Assembly (NCBI RefSeq): GCF_040412425.1 | Contig: NC_089741.1 | Location: 44,214,358 to 44,278,357 of the forward strand | Origin: Macrobrachium rosenbergii | Taxonomy: Eukaryota > Arthropoda > Malacostraca > Decapoda > Palaemonidae | Length of the DNA stretch: 64,000 nucleotides | Reading direction: 5' to 3' | Part shown: positions 1 to 19,399 of the stretch, one piece after another | Numbering within the stretch: the stretch's first letter is position 1 | Layout of the letters: every line of letters begins with the position of its first letter | Program-made: the position numbers and the translations under genes | The notes under the pieces: model-generated | The model's input: only the letters and a program-made list of their open reading frames with translations | Databases searched by the model: none | Told to the model about the DNA's origin: nothing

Positions 1-1088
1 GTTGGAGTTAGTGGCAATATAATGGTCATATGTAACCGAGGCTTTTGGAAACGCAAAAGTGAGTTGTAAGTTAGGATTCGTAACATACAGAGGAATGGAG
101 AGACTTCCAAAGCTTAAAATACAGATTAGGTGGGGGCGTTTATTAAAATTCTTTAAGAAATGGGTCTCGGGATCACTGTCAGAATAAATTGGAAGCGCAA
201 TTTAATAAGATTTGGCTTCTCTATCTCTCCTCCTCCATTCAGATTCATAACCCTTCAAAACAGTCCCCATATAAACACGTGATTGTATTTGCTTAAATCG
301 ACATCTCTCAAGTTGCATATTTTACTTTTCCTGATATCAGTATGCTCAATAACCTGTCTGTCGACATTTGCCTCTTTCTAGAACAACCTCTCTGTTCGTG
401 AATTCTTTATGTTCATTCCGAACATATTTCTCTTGTTTTTCTTCCCTTCACATTCACTGGCCCTTCTAATTCGCAACCGTGCTCTCATTCCTGTCTTGTA
501 AATGCATTTCAAACAGTCTTGTGTTTCTTATGACTAAGCTATTTATTTTGCTATCCTCCCATGCACTTCTTCCTTCGCCCTTTCTTTTGAATTTATACTT
601 TGCAGGAAATGTTGATGTCCCAGTGACCTCATTTTCCAAGATATTAACCTGTTCTACTGCCAGTTCCTCCTAATGAGCTAACCTCCGCGCTGTCTTATTT
701 CTTTATCAAATTCCCACGTCCACATTCTGAAACTTAACTCACCAATTAAAATTCCTTTTGTGTTTTTTTATTTTGGTAGGTTTCAAGTAAAATAGCAAGG
801 AAATATTACCATAACTCCTCACCATTCAACATCCATACCTTGATTCTTAGGTCTGCTGTGCATTAACACTTACAAATATATCTTCATAATTTTCACTCTC
901 ACAGATATTCCTATGAACATTCATCATTTGGAATCACATATTTCCTTTAGTGAAGTTCTTTTTATGGCATTTCCACAACCTACTAGGATGCTCTTAAATT
1001 CCCTAGTATCTTTCTCTGCATTCAGATCACCTAGCACGACTGCCATTTCGCGAGTGAACCTAGCTGGTTAAATATTCACTTTCACCTT
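1..1088. other. Non-coding upstream DNA
   Basis: AT-rich sequence with no recognisable exon, RNA gene or element. If the NT5C2 first exon is far upstream, this is intron; otherwise it is intergenic. Confidence 0.4.
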
Positions 1089-1126
1089 TCATCGACTGTC
1101 GGTACAATCTCTCAACTTCCTTTCCA

Positions 1127-1243
1127 TACCCATATCCCTACCATGCCCATAGCCATTCTGCACCATACCCATACCCATATCTGTACCATACCCACAGCCA
1201 TTCTGCACTGTACCCATACCCATACCTATACCCATACCCATAG
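1127..1243. repeat. CCCATA-rich minisatellite
   Basis: Imperfect runs of cccata/ccatac hexamers are arranged in a larger ~60 bp repeat that includes agccattctgcac. It directly abuts the 165 bp satellite array. Confidence 0.75.
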
Positions 1244-1244
1244 A

Positions 1245-2390
1245 CATCTGCAAGAATAGATCTAGATATCCGACTATTTGCTCACTTTGGCAGAGATTTT
1301 CCATTAGAAGAGTCTTCAGCAAGGAACATAGCATACTTGAAGGAAATGAGTTCCTTCTTTCTACACAGCCGGCCTTCGAGATTATTCCCACAGCATTACC
1401 AGAAGGAAGACATCTGCAAGAATAGATCTAGATATCCGACTATTTGCCTGCTTTGACAGAGATCTTCTATTAGAAGAGTCCTCATCAAGGGACGTAGCAT
1501 ACTTGACGGAACTGAGTTCCTTTTTTTTCTGCAGAGCCGGTCTTCTAGATTATTCCCACAGCATTACCAGAAGGAAGACATCTGCAGAAATAGAACTAGA
1601 TATCCGACTATTTGCCCACTTTGACAGAGGTCTTCTATTAGAAGATTCTTCATCAAGGGGCATAGCATACTTGGAGGAACTGAGTTCCGTCTTTCTGCAG
1701 AGCCGGTCTTCTAGATTATTCCAGCAGAATTACCAAAAGAAAACATCTGCAAGAGTAGATCTAGATATCCGACTATTTGCCCGCATTTGACAGAGGTCTT
1801 CTAGATGAAGATTCTTCATCAAGGGACATAGCATACTTGAAGGAACTGAGTTCCTTTTTTCTGCAGAGCCGGTCCTCTAGATTATTCCCACAGCATTACC
1901 AGAAGGAAGACATTTGTAAGAATAGATCTAGATATTCGACTATTTGCCCACTTTGACAGAGATCTATTAGAAGATTCTTCATAAAGGGGCGTTGCTTACT
2001 TGGAGGAACTGAGTTCCCTCTTTCTACAGAGCCGGTCTTCTAGAGTATTCCAGCGGAATTACCAGAGGAAAACGTCTGCAAGAATAGATCTAGGTATCCG
2101 ACTATTTGCCCACTTTGACAGAGATCTTCTATTAGAAGATTCTTCATCAAGGGACACAGCATACTTGAAGGAACTATTCCTTCTTTTTGCAGAGCCGGTC
2201 TTCTAGATTATTCCAGCAGAATTACCAGAATGAAGACGTCTACGAGAATAGCTCTAGATATCCGACTATTTGCCCGCTTTGACAGAGATCTTCTATTAGA
2301 AGATTCTTCATCAAGAGACATAGCATACTGGAAGGAACTGAGTTCCTTCTTTCTGCAGAGCCAGTGTTCTAGATTATTCAAATAGAATTA
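1245..2390 (+). repeat. Satellite array of ~165 bp units (about seven copies)
   Basis: Units begin near 1245, 1411, 1579, 1744, 1911, 2072 and 2236 with catctgcaagaatagatcta and continue through gatatccgactatttgccca, cttctattagaagattcttc and gaactgagttccttctttct. Spacing is 161-168 bp. A typical unit is 55 codons and stays open in one plus frame. Two shortened copies of the unit end follow to ~2455. Confidence 0.9.
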
Positions 2391-2454
2391 GCTTCTGGTG
2401 TCCTTTCTGCAGAGCCGGTGTTCTAGATTATTCAAACAGAATTAGCTTCTGGTG

Positions 2455-2652
2455 TCCTTTAGGCCTTCTGATGTCCCTCTGGAGGCCTTCTGGCATCCTT
2501 CTGGAGGCCTTCTGGTGTCCCTCTGGAGACCTTCTGGTGTCCCTCTGGAGGCCTTCTGGTGTCCCTCTGGAGACCTTCTGGCGTCCTTCTGGAGGTTTTC
2601 TGGCGTCCTTCTGGAGGCCTTCTGGAGACCTTCTGGTGTCCCTCTGGTCACC
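2455..2652. repeat. 22 bp minisatellite (about nine units)
   Basis: The unit is close to gtccctctggaggccttctg plus two bases, with variants at a few positions. Because 22 is not a multiple of three, the array is open in several frames on both strands; those ORFs are not evidence of genes. Confidence 0.85.
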
Positions 2653-2699
2653 CTCTGCTTGAATATCCTCTTATTGGGGGACCCCGTGCGTCAGCTGAA

Positions 2700-2995
2700 G
2701 TGGCAGGGAACTTGCCAGCCGCTGACTCTCACCCTGACGGCATGTCCACTGAACAGCCGTTTTGACTCCCCGGGAAAGTTCCTCTGCCTGATGAGATGGG
2801 GGGATCTCGTCAGGCACTGACTCTCCCTAGGAGAGTTCGTATGTCCGCTAAACAGCTCCTATGCCTCCCGCCTCCGAGCAGCCGTTGACTCTTGCCAGTG
2901 AGAGTTCCTCCACCTGACGAGTTGGGGGGGGGGAACTCTCCAGTCGTTGACTTCTGCTGGCAGAGTTCGTCCGCCTGCTGGGGGTGGGGAAAGCA
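2700..2995. repeat. Degenerate ~55-62 bp tandem repeat, G+C-rich
   Basis: Several units start with a cagccgttgactc-like sequence followed by agagttcctc and cctgacgag. They are strongly diverged. This G+C-rich patch continues from the minisatellite to its left. Confidence 0.5.
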
Positions 2996-3552
2996 CAGTC
3001 GTCCATTCTTCCCGAGGGTGTCGTCCTTCACCCTACCGTCGTTGTCCGTTTGTCCTTTGGCTCGCTCCAGAAAGAGGTTAGTCTTTGCAGGAAGAACTTT
3101 TCTTCGTTGTCTTCAAGTGGTAGGGCGCTTGAGTCTTCCGAAATCCTCTTGGTGAAGACTTGAAGAATATCCCCAGAGCCTTTTCCGTCTTCGAATGGGA
3201 GAAACGAAACTGCTTCAGCAACAATGATCTTTCTTTAAGGCTAAACTCGAATCACAGTGGAGTGAAATATAGTATACAGCTGAAAAAGTCAGCCCTGGAA
3301 ATGTCTATCGAAGAACGTAAAAAAAAAAAAAAAAATTAATTTTATATTTTATAGATGTGAAAATTTACTAAAGACTCATTGAATTTTTAAGGCTAGCCAG
3401 CAGTGCCTTTTGCATACATACATACAATTATATATATATGTGTGTGTGTTTGTGTTTATGTATGTATATACATATATACATACATACAGGGGAAGGAGAG
3501 GGGAGGGAGGAGACACACACACAGAAATACAGCCAAAAGAAATTAATATAGT

Positions 3553-3747
<195 letters not shown>

Positions 3748-4382
3748 ATTATATACGCACTTATGTGTGTGTGAATGCATATTTATGTATACTTTTGCAA
3801 CCCTCGCGAATGAGGTACAAATCAGCCAGTCAAGTATTATCCCCTCCACTTCGGTGAACCGTGCGATCTGGTATCACTTATCCAGAAGCTGAGATTGTGG
3901 GCTATTTTTAAAATAAAAGGAGATTAAGAAGCGGGTCTCCCAGGGAATATAAAACCGGTTCTGAAGGCATCACAAATTAAATGACGTCACGGATGTCTGG
4001 AAAACTGGTACGTTCACCAACTGATAGATGAGAAAAAGAGAGAGAGAGAGAGAGAGAAAGAGAGACTTTTTCCAGGACCAGACGAAGGGAGATAAGCCAA
4101 TTTGTCAGTGTCAGCTTCCCTTGTGGAAAAAGATTGAACCTGAATTTTTCTTTTTTTGCGTCAAGGGAAAATATTACTGTCACTTACAATTAAAGTTATA
4201 AATATACGTAAATAGCTCATATATCAAGTTTGAATCAGGTATTTATAAGTAAAATTTAAAACAAAAGCTGAGTGCATCTTTTCAATAAGTTAGGGGCCAC
4301 CAGTGATGGGATGAGCTTGCTAGCCCCACCACCTGTCCACTGGATGTTCAGTAGAATTCTGTTCTGACTGCATCCGTCACTT

Positions 4383-4460
4383 TGGTGACTACCCATTCAA
4401 GTACTGCCAGATCCAACACTGCCCAATTTCGCTGACCTAAAGACCAGCTGTATAGCCACT
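4383..4460 (-). pseudogene. Degraded 5S rRNA-derived sequence
   Basis: The minus strand reads CAGCGAAATTGGGCAGTGTT, GGATCTGGCAGTACTTGAAT and GGGTAGTCACC, matching the 5S box A to box C region with substitutions. It is preceded by GTGGCTATACAGC, which resembles a 5S 5' end with an internal deletion. A 5S-derived SINE head is a likely source. Confidence 0.55.
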
Positions 4461-4728
4461 TAAAAAAAGGGGGGGGGAGTTAATGGTGATTAAAAAAAAA
4501 AACAGGACGTTAATGTGGATTTTTATAGAGCCTCGCCGTCTGAAACACCAGAGAAAGGTGAATGAAATCGATAGTTCGAGGAATGTTTGATACTAAAGTC
4601 CAGAGCTGCTCATTGATAATGAAAACTTTCACTCGTGCAGGTAAAAACTGGCTGTAGGTGCTTCTGTTGTTTTTGGGAGCCTTTGGAACGGTGTAACACC
4701 GTACCTAGCCCGGACCGGAAGAAAACGT

Positions 4729-4733
<5 letters not shown>

Positions 4734-4781
<48 letters not shown>
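4734..4781. repeat. (GA)n microsatellite
   Basis: A pure ga run of about 24 units. Confidence 0.95.
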
Positions 4782-4783
<2 letters not shown>

Positions 4784-5570
4784 TGTATTCTCGAAAGTAA
4801 GTAACGGACCAGGGTTCTGAGTAAAGATCGTTTATAACGGTCGCGGGAAATGTAAACAGAGTGTTGGTTCTCAATCTTGCCACCGGGGGGCCAGAAGCTG
4901 AGATATCTCTGGGATTAAAGTTGATTCGATTATGTAAACTGCCTTTGGAACTACTGTGGGCACGAACACTAAACAATGCAGTACAGCCTTTATTTAGGTA
5001 ATTTTACTGAAAAGGAAGAAATCTCCAAGGCATTTTCACACGAATATTCGTAAAGGTTCGGGACATACATATGTAGCCTATAAATACAGAGCTTTTAAAC
5101 AGGCAGGCATGTTTCCGTTTGCTCTCGTCTCCGTTGCGTACCTATAAAACTTCTTCACACATGTGGGTATTTATTCTCCCGAGGTCGTCACGACGCATCT
5201 GTTCTCCCGAGGTCGTGACAAGGACGAATCTGTCGCGGTAGATATACAATGTAGATTTTGGGGTCCGAACGAAATGGCATTCCTCCCCACCCCCGCCCTT
5301 CCCGAGGCCAGAGTAAATTATGCACCGCGCCGAAATGTCACCGGGTTTGTGATAAATCGCAGTAACTTGGCCCTTGTCGGAACGAAAATTCCACCGGTGG
5401 ACGGTGCGAGATGAAAGATTTGTTAAGAGATGAGAGAGCGTTGATGCTTGAAGGTTTTGAGAGAGTTTCGTTTAGAGTGAGAGAGAATGATTAAAGGTTG
5501 TCCGAAGTTACTAGGTATCCTGATAGGTTTTCGTTTATCAGCAGTCCGTCGGAATCGGGTATATATATCG

Positions 5571-5572
<2 letters not shown>

Positions 5573-5610
<38 letters not shown>
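5573..5610. repeat. (TA)n microsatellite
   Basis: About 18 ta units, followed by a short gtgtgt run. Confidence 0.9.
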
Positions 5611-5613
<3 letters not shown>

Positions 5614-6141
5614 TATTTATGTGTGTGTGTGTGTATATGTTGTGTACATACATAGACCTACATTATTTTGGAATAGGAATTAATTTTAGTATGCATATCC
5701 CACTTGTGCATGTGTTAGAGAAAGAGAGAGAGAAGGAAGAAGAGTTTTAGGTATCCTGAGTTTTTCTTATATATAGGTATCCCGATAGTTTTACGTTCAT
5801 ACATAGGCCTACATCATTTGTAAGAGAAAGAGAGAGAGAGAGGGAGAGAGATGCAGCTGTGAAACACTTGTAATGACGAACACTACATACCCATGTAAAA
5901 CCTAATATCAAAGAACGTTTATAACTTACCGATGTACTGACGTCACTGAGGAAAAGAGGGATTATTGCCTGTGTACGGGAATAAATGCAACGCCAGAGTG
6001 AAGGCTATTATTAGGCCGAACACGAAACGCTGAATTCCGGGAACTAACCTTTGAATGGTTCTAGTTCTTGTGGGAATGGCGAAATAACGGGTGCAAATGA
6101 ATGTAACATTACTGAGTTAGCTTTTATAGTTACAGTATTTA

Positions 6142-6153
6142 TTATTATTATTA

Positions 6154-6187
<34 letters not shown>
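6142..6187. repeat. (TTA)n microsatellite
   Basis: About 15 tta units with one imperfection. Confidence 0.9.
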
Positions 6188-7172
6188 TCTAAATGCACAC
6201 AGACTTTGGGTAAACTATTCTGTCCTTTACAAAGTGTATGTACTAATTAGACTTTATAATTCGTTAGTTAACAACTACTTTTTGAGTGTACAGCATGTGT
6301 GTGTGTGTAAGAGAGTGTGTGTGTGTGTGTTTGTGTTTGTGCATGGCTTGGTAGCTTATTTAATACAAGATAATGGAAGCGCAAAATATTCATGAGTATT
6401 TTCACATGGAGAGAGAGAGAGAGAGAGAGAATGAATTTGTGTATGGGCTGTTAGCTTATTTTAAGCCCGGTAATGGAAACGCAACATCATTACCAGTAAT
6501 TTCACGTGTAAATTGAGAGAGAGAGAGAGAGAGAGAAATATATGAATGTTAGATCATTCTAAGCTTAACAAAGAACATTGTACAGTGAACACCTGCAATG
6601 TGGTCACTTCGAAAACATCTGCTTTTCTAATTACTGTTTTCGTTTACCACTGAAAATTGAAATAGATTTTTGTATAAATAAATAATGTAGGACACAACAG
6701 AATGCTTTTGGTAAGCTGTTTGTAGATGTACGTGATGTTTACATATATGTATACTCGACCCACAGGTATGTATTCGGATACATAATGTATACCTACATAT
6801 GTCAACACATTTATGAAATAACATTCACAGTCATGTGAGTTGAACTAAATATATATATCCGTTGTTATTCGCTTGCTACATAAAATAGAAAAGCATAGTT
6901 ATTTCTTAAGTTATTTTCGTAGCTTGTGGATTTTATAAAAGCATAGATATTTCTTAAGTTTTTATGTGTAATTTTGTACCTAATTAATCAGTTTGTTTTA
7001 ATACCGAACGGTATTGTAAGCACTTCACTGAAGGCAAACCTCACCATACGTGTCAAGGTTTTTTTTTTTTTTTTTTTGTTTACGAATTTCCACAGTGAGC
7101 AGGATCATGTTAACCCGTCCTATCCGGTTTTGCTAGTGAAGGTACACCCAGAAACGAGACGAGACATTCGGA

Positions 7173-7473
7173 CCTCCTCCTCCTCCTCCTCCTCCTCCTC
7201 CTCCTCCTCCTCCTCCTCCTCCTCCTCCTCCTCCTCCTCCTTCCTTCTTCTTCTTCATTCGGACCACCTCCTCTTCTCCTCCCCTTCCTCTTCCTCTGGA
7301 CCACCACCTCCTCCTCCTTCATTCGGACCACCACCACCTCCTCCCCCTCCCCTCAACCCCCCCCCCTCTTCTTCCTCTTCCTCTTCCTCTTCCTCCTCCT
7401 CCTCCTCCTCCTCCTCCTCCTCCTCCTCCTCCTCCTCCTCCTCCTCCTCCTCCTCCTCCTCCTCCTCCTCCTC
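7173..7473. repeat. Compound (TCC)n polypyrimidine tract, ~300 bp
   Basis: Two long pure TCC blocks (7173-7240 and ~7388-7473) flank a mixed C/T-rich middle. The long Ser and Arg/Gly runs in translation are artefacts of the repeat. Confidence 0.95.
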
Positions 7474-7655
7474 TTTTTGCAGACGACGGAATCATGGGGT
7501 TCGTTCTTTGAGGGGTGAATTTAAAGGATGAATTGCGAAGTTTAACAAGGCGAATTTCATCCCCGAGTTCATGGCTTGGAACGCCATTCAAAAGCATTGT
7601 CATTAAATTGCTCTTCTGAAGAGGCGCAGCTGTCAAATTAGTGCTGGTATCTGGC

Positions 7656-7658
<3 letters not shown>

Positions 7659-7725
<67 letters not shown>
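7659..7725. repeat. (TC)n microsatellite
   Basis: A pure tc run of about 33 units. Confidence 0.95.
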
Positions 7726-7728
<3 letters not shown>

Positions 7729-8219
7729 GTCCAGAAGAGGACAAAGACATCATTTTCGGGATGTTATGGTCGCCCTCGATCAAGCATTACGATAAATATC
7801 GATTTTATTAGTAATCTGTTTGAAGTTGAATTTGCTTGTAATGTTGGATTTTAAGTGAAAGATTATTTGTAGATGTTAGCATAATCTTTAAAGATTAGTC
7901 AAGTAACTGGATGCAAAATTATTAATTTTCATCATTTCGAAGAATAATTAAATGGACATGTAATAATTTTTCATTTGTAAGAGAAAATTAATTGTAAATG
8001 TATTATTTTTTCTCTTTTGGAAGTAAGTCGTCATAACTGTGGTGGAAGAGAGAGAGAGAGAGAGAGAAATATATCTTTGTTCTGACACACAGTGTTTTTT
8101 TTTATCGTAATTATGGCGGAATTCCTTTTGTGTTGTTGCCAAATACCACATGCTATGAATACATTTTTGTCGCAGCGTGCGTTTCGAGACAGGAAAAGAA
8201 CATTGATAAAATTTTCCTT

Positions 8220-8415
<196 letters not shown>

Positions 8416-8536
8416 TTGTGTTTTTCCTATTCAGGCAAGAACGTTGCTAAAATTTTCCTTTCCTATTTAGAGATTCATTAATTAATTTTTTTTGTTTCAA
8501 GCAAAGAACATTACTAAAATTTCCCTTCCTTATTGA

Positions 8537-15489
<6,953 letters not shown>

Positions 15490-18400
15490 GTAGCTTTTAA
15501 AACCATAGATTCTATTCACATTAATGTGATATCAGTATTTTCAATTTCTAGAAAAATAGTTTCTGGTATTTCTAACATGTTTCTTAACATATTTTAACTT
15601 GCCTTTTTTAATTGGCTTTTAATAGTCAAACCTGTTGTTTAGTTAGATTCTGTTGAAGAGAAATCTCGAAGGTGGTAACACTTACAGTAATCTTTTGGAT
15701 TGAAGTATTAGAAACTGATATTAAGTTTAACATATTTTTCCCTTGTGTGGAGAAAAAAGTGCTATTGTATTTGACCATATATTAAGGAATAATTCCCTAC
15801 TTTAAAGTAGTTTGTAAATTTCCCAAATCCAGTCACCTTATTACACTGATGAAAGTGGACAATCGATTACTGCCATAGTTTAACATTTGTTAAGGTTGTT
15901 GAATATGGAGCTGAAATTATATTAGATTTAAAAGAAATATATAGAGCTGAAACTTCATGTTCAAAGTTTTAAAAGATTTTTATTTGAAATTAAGGTGATT
16001 TAAATGACTTTAATACAGTTTAGGGATTGTTGTTACCATTTCATAGTTGCTCATTCTGATATTAATTGTGAATAATGCACCGTAATGCTTAAATATCTGA
16101 CAATCTTCAAAAAATATTTTTAATTTTGTGCATGTGAATTTAGTTTGAAAATCTGGATAATGCTTCCACTTCTGTAAACAACTTTCTTTAGAGTAAGACT
16201 GCAAATGTGGTTTATGGTTTATTTCAGCACTGTTAGATAGAAAGTGTTAAATAGGTTTCCAGACCCATATAACTGTTGGTGGTGTTTGGAATTGTAAATC
16301 ATTTGGAAACTGTAGTTCTGTGTTCTTGCTTTTAAATTTCCAAAGTGTAAGTGTCAATTGTCTTTTTTTTTTATTTTGCAGAACATCTAGTATGAACTTG
16401 AGCTTTTAATTCTTTCAGTGTTGGTATGCGTTTACTTTCACTGGTGGACAAATTTATTAAGAATGGGCTGACTGACATTGCATTGGCCTCATTTATAATG
16501 TACTGGTTTTAAGGCTACATATATCATTGCATGTTCTGCCATTTATATTGTAAAACAAGTTGTACGTACATCATAGTTGTCACTACATATTTATTCTGAT
16601 ATAGGACCTTTTAAAAGTAAGGTAATGAAATGCATTACTATTATAGAGACCATTAACATTGCAGTGTTAATATAACTTTCTATCGATCATTAGTAATGTA
16701 GACAGTTTAAAATCAATAGTAGGTAAATTTGAATGATTTGATCCTCTAGGATTTCACATTAAGCAGTTCCCATAACATGTACAGGTAATTTAAAAGTACT
16801 TAAGTGGTAACGTTTACAGTAGGCTGATTCATGGAAGGATGAGAATGCACAGGAAAATTTTGTAGACAATGAAGTACAGTATTCAGATCTAATCTCTGCA
16901 GGTGGGTGTTTTGTTCTGCTATACATTGAAGCATATAAATGTGTGCTGGAACTTTGCGTCTCTGCAGTGAGAGTAAGACGTTTGGTGTTTTGAATATGTA
17001 ATGCATGAAGAAGAACTTTCTTAAATACTGCATGCATATTTGTATTCACTTAGGCCTAGAAGATTACCTCCTAGAAATAGGCAGTTTAGTTGGCAAAATG
17101 ACTTAATTCCTTTCTCTTTAATTTTGGCAGCTTTGAAATTTTTAGGCAGGTAGTTGATTTAGTGCCTTTAGAATTTTAATGCGTCCATTAGGTAAGTCAA
17201 TAGAACATTGTAATATTAATGCTTAGAGAGTTTTACTTCTAATATAATTACGGAGATAAGTTACAGCTGTTACCGTCACTGAATACTTTCATCAAATCAA
17301 ATTGTCATTGCATTAGAAAACTTGTTTTAAAACCAACCATTTGTTAAAACCTTGTCTCTAATACCTTCTTGCTAAACTCAATTTATATGTTAGGGTGTGA
17401 CACAAAATGGTATATATAATCTATAGCAATACACTGGGTGGTTTCAGAGGGATATACTGTAGTTGCATTCCATTACTTAGCACTTTTCATCACAAGCACC
17501 TGTTTTTGTTACTGTCTTGAGTGGATTTCTTTTGCAGGCCTTTTCAGATACTGTACAGTAGTCTATTTTTTTCACGTAGGATAGGTAAATCGTTTTTGCA
17601 TAAACTGTATAATGAGCATTTTACAGTAGTTAAGATTTTGTTTTCTTGTATTTAGGGGTTGTAAAAAGAAATTTACTATGTAATGTAAGAACTGTATTGA
17701 GCAAAATACAGTACTTATACGAAATCTGTGATAATCAATCGTCACACATACAGTCCATAGGCAAGTCTTTTTGTAGGAGTTAAAAACTTTTTAATAAATT
17801 TATATTTATTTATTTATTAATTTTTGTAGGATGAAGTGATACGCTGTTAGTATTGCTTAGACTTTTCATTTTTCAGCCGTTTCATACAATGAAATGAAAA
17901 TATGATGCATGTATATATAATTGGGTGTAGGTTGGTAAACACATACAGTATATTAAATGCAGTATAGTATACTATTTAATATTAGTTCTGTATGTACATT
18001 TATAATTTTGAGTCCATGACTCCAAAATCTATTGTTTTTGTTAAAGTGATTTTGTAAGTTATATTTGGTCGGAATTTGAAGGGAAACATTCCAGATGAGG
18101 AATATTTTGCATGGACAAATTTTCATAATTGCTTTTTACTTGTAATGGTAGACTGCATAATAGATACAAATAGGACTTTTTATAAGTAGCACTGATAAAA
18201 AAGAATAACTTTGTTACATCATTCACATGTAGGTTGCAGTTTTGATGTTCTTAGGGATATCTTCAACTGACCACAGCCTTAAACTACCGTTCTGTGATGA
18301 AGAGCAGTGTTTGATGGCAATTTGACTTCAGATTTGCCCCCATCTGTACAGGTAGAAAAGAGCACAATTCTTCTTAAATGTTACTTCAAATTGCAAGTGA

Positions 18401-19210
18401 TTACCACAGCAGGGACACTTCCACTTTTATTAGCAGTCTAATGGTGCTTTCAGCCAAGTGGGTTAGCGTTTTTATACGGAGTAAGTTGTAGTTATCTAAC
18501 TAAACCTCTTCGTCAGATGGTAAAACAGGTCATTAATTTGACAAGGGCAGTTGGTTTTGTGTAAGGATGCAACTCCAAAGTTCTGTAAGTTCTGGAGACA
18601 AAACCCATTTAAATTTGACAACACATGCCCCAAAGTTAAATTCAGATTGGCAGATGGGACCATAAAAGGAGTTCAGTATGATTGTGTATGATCTATGCAA
18701 AGTATATACTTGTTGATTTAGCACAATACTGTAATAGGATTTCATTATGAATCTATGTACATTACTGTACATGCTTTTTTTCGTTTTATTTCTAGGCATC
18801 AAGCTTATTTTCTATTGTGTGTTTGTATTAGTGGACCAGAAATTGTGTAAAAGATTTTCTCACTTATGTACATGATGCATGAAATATAAAATAACAATTT
18901 ATTCGTCTTTCAAAAAACAAAATTCTGTGGTCGTGGCGAGATTCTAAAATGACCTTCCTTTGCAAAAAGGAACTTTGTGTGGTAAAGCCAAGGATGATGC
19001 TTAAGGGACATAAATGCTGTATAGTACTTAAGGTACTTAAATTTCCCTAGAACCTTTAATATATGAAATTGAGTTCTTTAGTTTTACATATAATAATGAC
19101 AGACTGCTGAGCTATTTATTTAATCCATAGAAGTGTTCAGTTAAAATAAAAGTAGTAATGCCTTTAAAATGTAACAAACTTATTAGTAATATAAAATTAT
19201 TTGAATAAAA
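15490..19210 (+). other. Probable long 3' UTR and downstream region of NT5C2
   Basis: There is no coding signal in this stretch. It is clearly T-rich on the plus strand. AATAAA poly(A) signals occur at 17793-17798, 19145-19150 and 19204-19209. I cannot tell which is used; the last two sit where the strand composition changes. The 3' UTR assignment is inference. Confidence 0.4.
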
Positions 19211-19399
19211 TCAGTTAATGAGGACTCTACACTTTAGCACGGTAGACCCAAAGGCTTTTTTTAATCAAAGGGTAAAAACTGGAGTATGGCAAAGTTAAAG
19301 CAGCTCAAAAGATGGAAAAGCAAAGCAACTTTGGCCTAAGAGCAAAGAGCACTTAGTACTGCCTCAAAGCTTCATTGCATAACCACTTGAAGGGGGTTC

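Noticed and set aside
1127..1243. Possible interstitial telomere because of CCCATA runs
   Set aside because: Arthropod telomeres are usually TTAGG; the hexamer here is CCCATA and is embedded in a ~60 bp minisatellite.
5163..5414. 83-codon plus-strand open frame in a G+C-richer patch
   Set aside because: I recognise no domain and find no splice sites linking it to NT5C2.
7110..7636. Long open frames of poly-Ser or poly-Arg/Gly across the TCC tract
   Set aside because: They are produced by the trinucleotide repeat in every frame and have no splice or homology support.
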